From Catellatospora sichuanensis (lineage in GTDB: Bacteria > Actinomycetota > Actinomycetes > Mycobacteriales > Micromonosporaceae), in assembly GCF_007483665.1 (NCBI RefSeq), contig NZ_VIQO01000011.1:124001-188000 (forward strand): a stretch of 64,000 nucleotides of DNA. Reading direction: 5' to 3'. The stretch's first letter is position 1. Every line of letters starts with the position of its first letter. Below the pieces are notes generated by a model, which saw nothing but the letters and a program-made list of their open reading frames with translations, did not search any database and was not told the DNA's origin. The position numbers and the translations under genes are program-made. Positions 19,045 to 27,313 of this stretch are shown here, one piece after another.

Positions 19045-19629
19045 GTGCGCACCATAACCAGCGCTCGCCTGCTGCTACGTCCCTGGCGAGACACGGACGC
19101 CGACTTCCTGCTCGATCTCGAGTCACGCTGGGACGTCGTACGCTTCCTGGGTGCGCGTCCCACGAGCATGAGCACCCGCGAGGATGCGCTCGCCTCGATC
19201 GCACGGCGGCGCGCCATCGACGACCCGATCCAAGGGATCTGGGCCGTCACGACTGCCACAAACGGACAACTGGTCGGAAACCTCCTGCTCAAGCCGATTC
19301 CGCTGTCGGCCGGCGAAGTCAAAGGAGGCCCGGACGATGTCGAGATCGGCTGGCACCTGCATCCGGATGCCTGGGGACACGGCTACGCCACCGAAGCGGC
19401 CCGGGCCGTCCTGGACGACGCGTTCAACCGGGGCCTGGTGAAGGTCCTCGCTGTCACCGCTCCCGACAACCATGCCTCCCAGGCCGTCTGCCGACGGCTG
19501 GGCATGGCTCACCTGGGTCGTACGACGAGGTACTACGACGGCCCGAACGAACTCTTCGCGAAGGCCGCCTGCTCTTCGGCTAGCCATGCGAGCGTCTCCG
19601 CTTCGGGCATGGGGGTGGCGAAGAGGTAG
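19045..19629 (+). CDS. GNAT N-acetyltransferase (RimJ/RimL type)
   Basis: A 194-aa acetyltransferase of the GCN5 superfamily, starting RTITSARLLLRPWRDTD as in the ribosomal-protein/antibiotic GNATs. The acetyl-CoA loop region WGHGYATEAARAVLDDAF and the following NHASQAVCRRLGM are both present. The acceptor is unknown. The last ~30 codons overlap, in antisense, the 3' end of the GGDEF-EAL gene by 97 nt; the recognisable domain ends at about FAKAA, so the tail is probably read-through extension rather than function. Confidence 0.82.
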   Translation: MRTITSARLLLRPWRDTDADFLLDLESRWDVVRFLGARPTSMSTREDALASIARRRAIDDPIQGIWAVTTATNGQLVGNLLLKPIPLSAGEVKGGPDDVEIGWHLHPDAWGHGYATEAARAVLDDAFNRGLVKVLAVTAPDNHASQAVCRRLGMAHLGRTTRYYDGPNELFAKAACSSASHASVSASGMGVAKR

Positions 19630-21635
19630 CCCTGGCCGTAGGCGCAGCCAGTAGCGACGGAAGCCTGACGCTGGTGCTCGGTCTCGATCCCCTCCGCCAC
19701 GATGTCGAGGTTCAATGCCCGGGTCAGCGTGACGATCCCCTCCACCAGGTCCCGCTGCCTGCGGGAGGTGGTGAGGCCCCTGACGAACAGGCGGTCGAGT
19801 TTGACGATGTCGAGGGGCACCTGTCGCAGATAGCCCAGGGCGGAGTAGCCGGTGCCGAAGTCGTCGATGGCGACCCTGGCGCCCCTGGCCCGCAGCAGTT
19901 CGAGCGCGTGCCATACCTTGTCGTCGTCGCGCAGCAGCAGGCTCTCGGTTATCTCCAGCACGATCCGATGTGCCGGCAGACCGGTCTGCGTGAGCAGGTG
20001 CGCAACGGTGTCGACGAAGCCGTCCGAGCGGAACTGCTGCGCCGAGACGTTGACGCTGAGGTACGGGGCACGAACCTGCCCCGCGGTGTGCCACCGGCAA
20101 GCCGCTCGCATCGCCGTGGCCAGCACCCATTCGCCGATCGGGACGATCAGTCCCGACTCCTCGGCGATCTCGATGAACTCACCAGGCGGGAGCCTGCCAT
20201 GCGTCGGGTGCTGCCAGCGCAGCAGAGCCTCGAATCCGACGGTGCGACCGGTGCCGAGCGCCACGATCGGCTGGTATTCGAGGAACAGTGCCCCATCGCC
20301 GACCGCCCGGCCCAGGTCCGCGCGCAGTTCCGATTGCCGTGCCCGGTCGGTCATGGACGGCTCGTACCCGCGCCAATGCCCGGCCCCGGCGGACTTCGCG
20401 GCCCGCAGTGCCAGGTTGGCGTTGCGGAGCAGTTCGTGCACGTTGCGGGCGTGCGCGGTGGTGGCGACCCCGATGCTCGCGCCGCAGACGACGACCGTGC
20501 CCCCGCTGGTGCGGATGGGTGCGCCCAGCGAATGGCAGAGGTGACGCGCGGTGTCCTCGACTTCCGCCGCGGTGCCGGCACCCTGGACCAGTGCGGCGAA
20601 TTCGTCGCCGCCGAACCGGGCGGCGACGCCGTGACCGCCGATGACGTCGCGGAGCCGCCGGCTCACCTGGTGGAGGACCTCGTCCCCGACGGCGTGGCCG
20701 AAGCTGTCGTTGACGGAACCGAAGTCGTCGAGATCGACGAGAAGGACGGCGAGGAGCCCGTCATCCGCGGCGACGGCGTGTTCGGTGCGCTCGGCGAACA
20801 GCACACGGTTGGGCAGGCCGGTCAGGGAGTCGTGGAACATGCGCTCGGTCAGGTCGTGTTCGAGCCGCCGCTGCGCGGTCACGTCGTGCAAGGTGAGCGC
20901 CACGTCCCGTGCCGCGTCCCCCGGGTGCAACTCCCGGCAGGTGACTTCGACCACCGGCGCCCGGCCGTCCAGTGCCCGGATGGTCCAGTCCGCGCGGCTC
21001 TCCCCCGCACCTGCGACACCGGAGCGCACATGTCGCAGGAGGAAATCGGCCGCCGGTCGTTGCGCGGCGTCGATGAAGTCGACCAGTTTGACATGACGGA
21101 GCGCGGACGTGCCGAAGACGTTGCGGGCCGACGGGCTCGCGTATCGGATGCAGTCATCCCCGTCGACGATCAACACCACGTCGTGGGTCTGCTCCATCAA
21201 CGCTTCGATTTCGCGGAAGCTGCGATACCGGCCCACTTCGGCGGCCAGCCGTATTCTCTCCATCGCCAGCGCAGCCTGCGCCGACAAGGCCTCGAGGAGC
21301 GGCCGCAGGTGGGGTGTGGCCGCGGTGACCGGGTCGACCAGAAGTATGCCGACCGGCCCGGCCCCGGGGATGTCCACCTCGATCGGCAGGAGCGCCCCCG
21401 GTTCGCCGCTGTCCGGCCGCCGGCAGGCCGCCAGTGCGGAGTCCTCCAGCAGCCGGATGCGCAGTTCGTGCGATGAACCAGGCGGAGTGAGCCTGCTGAC
21501 GGCCCGATCCAGCGCCGCGACGACGTCCTCGGCACCCGCTGCCACGGCGAACTCGGCCGCGGCATCGCGCAGCGCCCCGTCGGCCTCAGCCCGCTCGGGC
21601 GGCGGTGGGAAGACGTCTCGCATGTGGGCGGTCAT
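19533..21635 (-). CDS. GGDEF-EAL c-di-GMP turnover protein with PAS sensor
   Basis: A 700-aa soluble protein. Residues ~20-135 form a GAF-like region, ~140-255 a PAS domain, ~260-425 GGDEF and ~430-690 EAL. GGDEF is intact (342-346) but no RxxD I-site precedes it. EAL is intact: EALLRW (469-474), DDFGTGYSAL, DIVKLDR, EGIET and QGYLFATPMP. Both synthase and phosphodiesterase activities are possible; which dominates cannot be told from sequence. It starts 30 nt after the GAF protein gene and is probably co-transcribed with it. Convergent overlap with the GNAT gene is noted there. Confidence 0.93.
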   Translation of the reverse strand: MTAHMRDVFPPPPERAEADGALRDAAAEFAVAAGAEDVVAALDRAVSRLTPPGSSHELRIRLLEDSALAACRRPDSGEPGALLPIEVDIPGAGPVGILLVDPVTAATPHLRPLLEALSAQAALAMERIRLAAEVGRYRSFREIEALMEQTHDVVLIVDGDDCIRYASPSARNVFGTSALRHVKLVDFIDAAQRPAADFLLRHVRSGVAGAGESRADWTIRALDGRAPVVEVTCRELHPGDAARDVALTLHDVTAQRRLEHDLTERMFHDSLTGLPNRVLFAERTEHAVAADDGLLAVLLVDLDDFGSVNDSFGHAVGDEVLHQVSRRLRDVIGGHGVAARFGGDEFAALVQGAGTAAEVEDTARHLCHSLGAPIRTSGGTVVVCGASIGVATTAHARNVHELLRNANLALRAAKSAGAGHWRGYEPSMTDRARQSELRADLGRAVGDGALFLEYQPIVALGTGRTVGFEALLRWQHPTHGRLPPGEFIEIAEESGLIVPIGEWVLATAMRAACRWHTAGQVRAPYLSVNVSAQQFRSDGFVDTVAHLLTQTGLPAHRIVLEITESLLLRDDDKVWHALELLRARGARVAIDDFGTGYSALGYLRQVPLDIVKLDRLFVRGLTTSRRQRDLVEGIVTLTRALNLDIVAEGIETEHQRQASVATGCAYGQGYLFATPMPEAETLAWLAEEQAAFAKSSFGPS

Positions 21636-21665
21636 CCTCGCCGCCGCAGGCTTTCCGGCCCCGTC

Positions 21666-22202
21666 TCACACGGGCAGGGCGCCGTCGGCCAGGCCGCGAG
21701 CTGCGCCTGATCGGCCGACGGGGGCCGGGACCTTTGCCAGTGCCCGGCCCGCCGCGTCGGCGAGCCTCTCCAGGGTGGCCACCTCGTCACCGGTCGCCTG
21801 GTGCAGGTCCGCCCAGTAGGCGCCGACCGCGCCGACCGGCGACCCTGCGACGCGGATAGGCACCATGAGCAGGCTCCGGACGAAAGTCGGGCGGTAGGCG
21901 GCCTGCGGGATACGAGCATCGGTGCGGATGTCCGGGATGACGACGGTCTGATCGTGGAGCATCGCCCATCCGCTGATGCACGACGTGGCGGGGAATCGCT
22001 GGCCCGCCCACAGCGGGCTCATCGCGTCCTCGCACAGGTAGTGGCATTCACCGTCCTCGAGCTGAACGATGGTCACGCCCTGTGCCTGGACTGCGGCTCG
22101 AGCGCTGCATCGAAGAGCGGTCTGGACGTCGTCGGCCGTTTTCGCCTCGTCCAGCATGTCGATCGCCCATTCAATGGGACTGACCGAATTAATCTGCATC
22201 AT
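21666..22202 (-). CDS. GAF domain protein
   Basis: A 178-aa single GAF domain. Typical motifs include CISGWAMLHDQTVVIPDI, then YRPTFVRSLLMVPIRV and GAVGAYW near the end. Cys residues at two places could hold haem or act in redox, but nothing proves it. ATG 22202 (or 22199) is chosen because GGGAGGGG precedes it by 5-8 nt. The gene ends 30 nt before the GGDEF-EAL gene, so it is likely a small-molecule or redox sensor working with that enzyme. Confidence 0.8.
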   Translation of the reverse strand: MMQINSVSPIEWAIDMLDEAKTADDVQTALRCSARAAVQAQGVTIVQLEDGECHYLCEDAMSPLWAGQRFPATSCISGWAMLHDQTVVIPDIRTDARIPQAAYRPTFVRSLLMVPIRVAGSPVGAVGAYWADLHQATGDEVATLERLADAAGRALAKVPAPVGRSGAARGLADGALPV

Positions 22203-22323
22203 CCGCCCCTCCCACTCTTGGCTTGTCAAATATCAATATACCGGTCGAAACAGGCGCGCATGCCACCCGCCAGGACGACCCGATCGATCGAACCGCCACC
22301 GCTCGTTGCAGGAGCTCCTTGGG

Positions 22324-22767
22324 CTACGCGACGAACGGCGGCCCAGCCGACCTGCGTCCGGCATCCCTGAGCACCGGGACGTCCGGCCCGAACAGCGGCT
22401 CCGGAAGTTCGTCGAGCGGGAACCAGCCGACCTGCGCGGCTTCGCCGTCCACCTCGAACACCCGGTGCAGGGGTGACCCGAGAAACACGGCGCCGACGAA
22501 GTGCACGGTCCTACCGCTGGGATAGCGGTGCGTCTGTGTGGCCGGATCGCTGTAGATGCCGAGAAGGCCATGGATGCTGACGTCCCAGCCGGTCTCCTCA
22601 CGGCATTCACGCACCGCGGCCTGCTCCCATGTCTCGCCGGGCTCCACACCTCCGCCGGGCAGGCCCCAGGTGCCTTCGCCGCTCCGACACAGCAGGAGCA
22701 CCCTGCCGGACTCGTCCTGGACCACGATGCCGGACGCCGCCCGTACCGTCATTCCTTCGATGCTCAT
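22324..22767 (-). CDS. Nudix hydrolase
   Basis: A 147-aa Nudix protein with a complete box: GGVEPGETWEQAAVRECR followed by EETGW fits G-x5-E-x7-R-E-U-x-E-E-x-G-U. It would hydrolyse a nucleoside diphosphate linked to another group; the substrate class cannot be read from this sequence. ATG 22767 (MSIEGM) is the preferred start, though there is no clear ribosome site; ATG 22752 is possible. Upstream, the divergent LVIVD gene lies about 175 nt away. Confidence 0.88.
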   Translation of the reverse strand: MSIEGMTVRAASGIVVQDESGRVLLLCRSGEGTWGLPGGGVEPGETWEQAAVRECREETGWDVSIHGLLGIYSDPATQTHRYPSGRTVHFVGAVFLGSPLHRVFEVDGEAAQVGWFPLDELPEPLFGPDVPVLRDAGRRSAGPPFVA

Positions 22768-22941
22768 GGGCGCGATCGTGCCAAGGATGAGCAGGATGCG
22801 CTGCCCCGGCGCAGCGGACGGCCATCGCCCTTGCCTTGATCGCCATCCTTCGATAGCGTCCCGTGAGGTGCGGCGACTGTCCCACTCATTACATGCCGCG
22901 CCGAGTTGAGCCCCCCTCCCTCGACCCGAGAGGCGCGACAC

Positions 22942-24945
22942 ATGGCGTTCACCTCCAGACGCACCATCCGCAGCGCACTGGCCGCCACCGCGGCCGCCGT
23001 GCTCCTCGCCGGACTGACACCGGGCGTGGCCTCCGCCGACGACCCGGACCCCCGCATCGGCCTCGGCCCAGGCTGGCTCGACGCGCAGACCGCGATCAGC
23101 AACCTCGAACACCTGGCCCACGTCGACAAACCACCCGGCTTCGTCAACCCCGCGAACCCCGGCGACTTCGGATTCGTCGCATCGGACCTCGCGTTCACCG
23201 GCGACTACGCGATCATGGGTAACTTCAACGGGTTCAACGTCTTCGACATCTCCGACCCGGCGGCGCCGTCGGTCGTGACGAGCGTCGTCTGCCCCGGCGG
23301 GCAGGGCGACGTGTCGGTCCACGGCGATCTGCTGTTCATGTCGGTCGAGGAGAGCCGCGCTCGCGTCGACTGCGGCACGAACCCGACCGTCGGCGAACGC
23401 TTCCAGGGCGTGCGCGTGTTCGACATCAGCGACATCACCACGCCGACGCAGGTCGCGGCCGTTCAGCTCTGCCGCGGTTCGCACACGCATTCCGTGGTCA
23501 CCGACCCGGACGACCCGAGCAATGTGTACGTGTACGTGTCCGGCACCGCCGGTGTGCGTCCGGTGGCCACGATGGCGGGCTGCAACAACAACCCGGCCGA
23601 CGGCGAGAACCCGTCACGCTGGCGCATCGACGTCATCAAGGTCCCGGTCGCCAGTCCCGCCTCGGCGGCCGTCGTCAACGGGCCGCGGCTGTTCGCCGAC
23701 CCCGGGACCGGCGCGGTCAACGGGCTGCAGAACACGCCGCCGGCCCCGACGCATCCGTCCGGCATGAACTGGGGTCCCACGCCCATCACCGCCGCCTGCC
23801 ACGACATCACCGCCTACCCCGACCTCGGTCTGGCGGCGGGGGCCTGCGAGGGCAACGGCATCCTGATCGACATCTCCGACCCCGCCAACCCGGTACGCCT
23901 GGACGAGGTCGCCGATCCCAACTTCGCTTACTGGCACTCGGCGACGCTGACCAACGACGGCAAGAAGGTGATCTTCACCGACGAGTGGGGTGGCGGCACG
24001 GGGGCCCGGTGCCGCCCGACCGACCAGGCCAGCTGGGGCGCGAACGCGGTCTTCGACATCGTCGACGGCAGGATGGAGTTCCGCAGTTACTACAAGCTGC
24101 CGGTGCCCCAGACGGTGACCGAGAACTGCGTCGCGCACAACGGTTCACTGATCCCGGTGCCGGGTCGCGACATCATTGTCCAGGCCTGGTATCAGGGCGG
24201 CATCTCACTGGTCGACTACACCGACTCGGCGCACCCGAAGGAGATCGCGTACTTCGACCGCGGTCCGATCTCGGCCACCGGACTGGTGCTGGGCGGCATG
24301 TGGTCCGCGTACTGGTACAACGGCGAGGTCTACGGCAGCGAGATCGCGCGCGGTTTCGACGTCTTCGGTCTCAAGCCGAGCACGCACCTGACCGAGGCGG
24401 AGATCGCGGCGGCCCGGCAGGTCCAGTTGCCCGAGTTCAACGCTCAGCGCCAGACGAAGATCACTTGGGCGCCGAGCTTCGCGGTCGCCCGGGCGCGCTT
24501 CGACCAGCTGGCCCGCACCTGCACCACGACCATCGACGGCCGCCACCCCGGCCCGCTGACGGTATCGGGGGTGACCTGCCTCGACGGCGCGACCGTCAAC
24601 GGCCCGGTCTCGGTGCGCAGGGGCGCGACGCTGCTCGTGATCGACTCGACGATCTCCGGGCCCGTGTCGGCGTCGTCGGCGGCCGCGGTGCACCTCTACC
24701 ACAGCACAGTCCGCGGTCCGGTGGCCGTCTCCGGTGCCACGGGCAGCGTGGCGGTGGTCGACTCGACCGTGCACGGACCGGTCTCCCTGTCGGGCAACAA
24801 GACCCCCGGCGTGGAGCCGATCGTCGCGGACAGCACGATCAACGGCCCCCTCGCCTGCTCCGGCAACTCCCCCGAGCCGATCAACCTCGGTGCGGCCGAC
24901 ACGGTCAACGGCCCCGCCACCGGCCAGTGCGCCACGCTCGACTGA
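22942..24945 (+). CDS. Secreted LVIVD beta-propeller protein with repeat tail
   Basis: A 667-aa exported protein. A signal peptide (RRTIRSALAATAAAVLLAG, cleavage near VASADD) precedes a long region of LVIVD-type propeller repeats, each with a FNVFDISDPAAPSVV-like strand. No enzyme motif is seen. The last ~110 residues (about 24590-24940) contain six copies of T(V/I)xGPV-like units spaced 19-23 residues (TVNGPV, TISGPV, TVRGPV, TVHGPV, TINGPL, TVNGPA), which look like a small beta-solenoid. GAGAGG precedes the ATG. A terminator hairpin follows. Confidence 0.82.
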   Translation: MAFTSRRTIRSALAATAAAVLLAGLTPGVASADDPDPRIGLGPGWLDAQTAISNLEHLAHVDKPPGFVNPANPGDFGFVASDLAFTGDYAIMGNFNGFNVFDISDPAAPSVVTSVVCPGGQGDVSVHGDLLFMSVEESRARVDCGTNPTVGERFQGVRVFDISDITTPTQVAAVQLCRGSHTHSVVTDPDDPSNVYVYVSGTAGVRPVATMAGCNNNPADGENPSRWRIDVIKVPVASPASAAVVNGPRLFADPGTGAVNGLQNTPPAPTHPSGMNWGPTPITAACHDITAYPDLGLAAGACEGNGILIDISDPANPVRLDEVADPNFAYWHSATLTNDGKKVIFTDEWGGGTGARCRPTDQASWGANAVFDIVDGRMEFRSYYKLPVPQTVTENCVAHNGSLIPVPGRDIIVQAWYQGGISLVDYTDSAHPKEIAYFDRGPISATGLVLGGMWSAYWYNGEVYGSEIARGFDVFGLKPSTHLTEAEIAAARQVQLPEFNAQRQTKITWAPSFAVARARFDQLARTCTTTIDGRHPGPLTVSGVTCLDGATVNGPVSVRRGATLLVIDSTISGPVSASSAAAVHLYHSTVRGPVAVSGATGSVAVVDSTVHGPVSLSGNKTPGVEPIVADSTINGPLACSGNSPEPINLGAADTVNGPATGQCATLD

Positions 24946-24963
24946 GCGCGACGCAGATATCGA

Positions 24964-24995
24964 GGGGCGGCCCACCGGCTTCGGCGGGCCGCCCC
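24964..24995 (+). terminator. Hairpin after the LVIVD gene
   Basis: GGGGCGGCCCACCG pairs with CGGCGGGCCGCCCC (14 bp with one A/C mismatch) around a GCTT loop, 18 nt past the stop codon. Confidence 0.75.
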
Positions 24996-25023
24996 CCTCA
25001 ACGTTTCGGGCAATATAGACGTC

Positions 25024-25401
25024 ATGCCCGTACAGCTCAATCACACGATCGTCATGGCCACCGACCGGGACCGGACCGCGGACTTCCTGGTCGATCTGCT
25101 CGGCCTCGCACCGGCCGCGAGCTATGGCCCGTTCCGGGTCGTCCAGCTGGCCAACGGCGTCTCGCTCGACGTCGTCCGTGCCGACGGCCCGATCCGCACC
25201 CAGCACTACGCGTTCCTGGTGACCGAGGACGAGTTCGACCAGATCTGGGAACGCATCCGCGCCCACCGGCTGCCGTTCTGGGCCGACCCGTTCCACAGCC
25301 GACCCGGCGAGATCAACCACAACGACGGCGGCCGCGGCCTCTACTGGGAAGACCTCGACGGGCACAACCTCGAGATCATCACCCGTCCCTACGGCGGCTG
25401 A
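25024..25401 (+). CDS. VOC-family (glyoxalase-like) protein
   Basis: A 125-aa vicinal-oxygen-chelate protein. An N-terminal metal-ligand position is seen in QLNHTIVMATDRDRT, a central His in TQHYAFLVTED and a C-terminal Glu in HNLEIITRPYG. These fit the paired beta-alpha-beta-beta-beta units of the fold. Substrate unknown. The start ATG is preceded by CAATATAGAC rather than a ribosome site, so translation may be near-leaderless. Confidence 0.8.
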   Translation: MPVQLNHTIVMATDRDRTADFLVDLLGLAPAASYGPFRVVQLANGVSLDVVRADGPIRTQHYAFLVTEDEFDQIWERIRAHRLPFWADPFHSRPGEINHNDGGRGLYWEDLDGHNLEIITRPYGG

Positions 25402-25538
25402 CCGGCACCCGCACGCCGTCACGCCAGGGGCCTACCGTCGCACGTGGACGCTGTCGCCGTGACCCGAACGCGGACGGACGGCCGAGGGATGATCCGATGC
25501 TCGCCGTGCGTGCCGTACATCGGCTAACGTCTTGGTTC

Positions 25539-26222
25539 ATGCTCCTATCACGCCGCCTCGTCAGCGCCGCCGTGGCCGCCACGGTCGCGGCCGGTCTCGC
25601 GGTGTTCGCGGTCGTCATGCTGTCGGGCGACGACTCCGGCCCGGTCGAGGCCGGTCCCACGCTCCGTGTCGTCCAGCCGGGCGCACCCGGCCAGTCCGCG
25701 CGCACACTCTCGCCCGAAGACGTCGCCCGGCTGTCCGCGCCGCCGCACGACGCGGCGGACACCGAGTTCATGCGAAAGATGATCCCGCACCACAGGCAGG
25801 CGCTGGAGATGACCGCACTGGTGGCCGGGCGCAGCCAGAACACCGACGTCGCGCAGTTGGCGGCACGGATCGCGATCTCGCAGCAGGACGAGATCACGCT
25901 GATGGAGCAGTGGCTGGTGAGCCGGCGGGAGGCGCTGCCGTCGCCGCACGCCAACCATGTCGGCCACGGCGAGCTGATGCCTGGCATGCTCGACCAGACC
26001 GACCTGACTCGTCTCGCGGAGGCGAAGGGCCCGGCGTTCGACCGGCTCTTCCTCGCCTACATGATCCGGCATCACCAGGGTGCGGTGACCATGGTCGACC
26101 AGCTGTACCAGGCCGGTGGCGGCATCGAACCGTCGAGCGACCGGCTCGCCCGTGACGTCAACGCCGACCAGCAGATCGAGATCCGCCGCATGGAGGAAGT
26201 GCTCGGCGGGCTCGCGGTCTGA
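25539..26222 (+). CDS. DUF305 secreted/membrane-anchored protein
   Basis: A 227-aa protein with an N-terminal hydrophobic anchor (SAAVAATVAAGLAVFAVVML) and a DUF305 four-helix domain carrying two Met/His pairs, FMRKMIPHHRQAL and MIRHHQGAVTM. This family is often near copper genes and is thought to bind metal through those His residues; no copper gene lies nearby. TAACGT (25525-25530) ends 8 nt before the ATG, so a near-leaderless transcript is likely. An in-frame ATG at 25497 is less likely because it would put that box inside the gene. Confidence 0.82.
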   Translation: MLLSRRLVSAAVAATVAAGLAVFAVVMLSGDDSGPVEAGPTLRVVQPGAPGQSARTLSPEDVARLSAPPHDAADTEFMRKMIPHHRQALEMTALVAGRSQNTDVAQLAARIAISQQDEITLMEQWLVSRREALPSPHANHVGHGELMPGMLDQTDLTRLAEAKGPAFDRLFLAYMIRHHQGAVTMVDQLYQAGGGIEPSSDRLARDVNADQQIEIRRMEEVLGGLAV

Positions 26223-26370
26223 CGCCGTGCGGGCGTGAGGGGGTCGTCGCCGACGACGGCACGTCGAAGGTGTCGACAGCCCAGAGATCGACGGGCTGCA
26301 CCACGCGACGGGCTCCCCGGCCTCACCGCCACGACCTGGCTCAGATCCACCTCGCGGCGAGGTGTCGCGG

Positions 26371-27069
26371 TCACGCCCCGTAGGGCGCTTCGATCTCCAG
26401 GTCGAAGTCGAGACCGCGCTTCTGGAACCAGGTCAGCGGGTTCTGCGCCGCGCCGTCGACGTGCACCTCCAGGTGCAGGTGCGGGCTGCGGGACAGGCCG
26501 GTATTGCCCAGCAACGCGATCTCCTCGCCGGCAGCCACCTTTTGGCCGACCTTGACCAGGACCTTGCTGGCGTGCGCGTACACGGTCTGCACGCCGTCGC
26601 CGTGGTCGACGATGACCGAGTAGCCGAACGCACCGTTCCAGCCCGCCTGCACCACCGTGCCCTCGTGCACGACCGCGAAGGGCGTGCCCTCGGGCAGGCC
26701 GGTCAGGTCGATCCCCTGACTCGGGTCGCCGTGGCGGGTGCGCAGCTCGTACTCGTGCACCGGCAGCACCCAGCCGTCGGCGCTGCCGGCCTCCGTGGCC
26801 GTGGCGCGCTCGTCGCTGCGGTTGGCGCGCTCGGCGGCATCGGCACGGGCGCCCGATCCCTGCGACTGGGCGTAGGCGGCGACCTCACCGGAGGCGACAG
26901 GGTCGGTCTTGGCGTCCTCGATGGCCGCTCCCGAGCTGAGCACCACCGCCCCTGCACCGACCGCGGCGGTCGCGAGCACGGCGGCGTACCTGCGGCGCGA
27001 AGGCACCGGGGCACGACGGCGGCCGCGGTAGCGCTCGCTTTCCTTCAGCAGCTCTGGCCGGTAGGTCAC
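26371..27069 (-). CDS. M23/LytM-like protein, degenerate zinc site
   Basis: A 232-aa single-pass protein: basic N terminus, membrane helix (about 29-50), an Ala-rich linker, then a C-terminal LytM/M23 fold with GYSVIVDHGDGVQTVYAH and SPHLHLEVH. Three of the four usual residues are present (Asp121, His166, His197/199), but the first zinc-ligand His of HxGxD is Ser117 in SQGIDL. The only nearby His (113) is eight residues ahead of Asp121. The protein may therefore be a non-catalytic peptidoglycan-binding or amidase-activating LytM. GTG 27069 has GGAG 5 nt upstream. A promoter is proposed upstream. Confidence 0.82.
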   Translation of the reverse strand: MTYRPELLKESERYRGRRRAPVPSRRRYAAVLATAAVGAGAVVLSSGAAIEDAKTDPVASGEVAAYAQSQGSGARADAAERANRSDERATATEAGSADGWVLPVHEYELRTRHGDPSQGIDLTGLPEGTPFAVVHEGTVVQAGWNGAFGYSVIVDHGDGVQTVYAHASKVLVKVGQKVAAGEEIALLGNTGLSRSPHLHLEVHVDGAAQNPLTWFQKRGLDFDLEIEAPYGA

Positions 27070-27136
27070 GAACGCTCCATAGCTGTCGGGTGGTCTCCGG
27101 ACCAGCCGGAGTCGGTTCAACCGTGATGCGGCCACC

Positions 27137-27165
27137 AACCTAACGAGCCACGACAGCACCGACAA
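27137..27165 (-). promoter_or_regulatory. Putative promoter of the M23-like gene
   Basis: On the minus strand TTGTCG (27165-27160) and TAGGTT (27142-27137) are 17 nt apart, matching vegetative -35/-10 spacing. It would start transcription about 60 nt upstream of GTG 27069. The leader contains a short CTCCGG/CCGGAG hairpin. I looked for a c-di-AMP riboswitch, common ahead of such genes, and did not recognise one. Confidence 0.45.
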
Positions 27166-27313
27166 ACACGACGGCGTCACCGCATGATCACTGCACGTAA
27201 CGGCCGCGGTCGATGGTGCAGGCCGGAGCCGCCGTCAGTCACCACGGCTGTCGGACACGGCGAGTGACGAACGTCTCCTTCGGGCCGTCCACCCTTGCGG
27301 CGGTTCGCCTTGC

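Noticed and set aside
27070-27313. Possible c-di-AMP (ydaO) riboswitch before the M23-like gene
   Set aside because: I looked because such switches often precede cell-wall hydrolases, but found none of the expected conserved segments; only a promoter and short hairpin.
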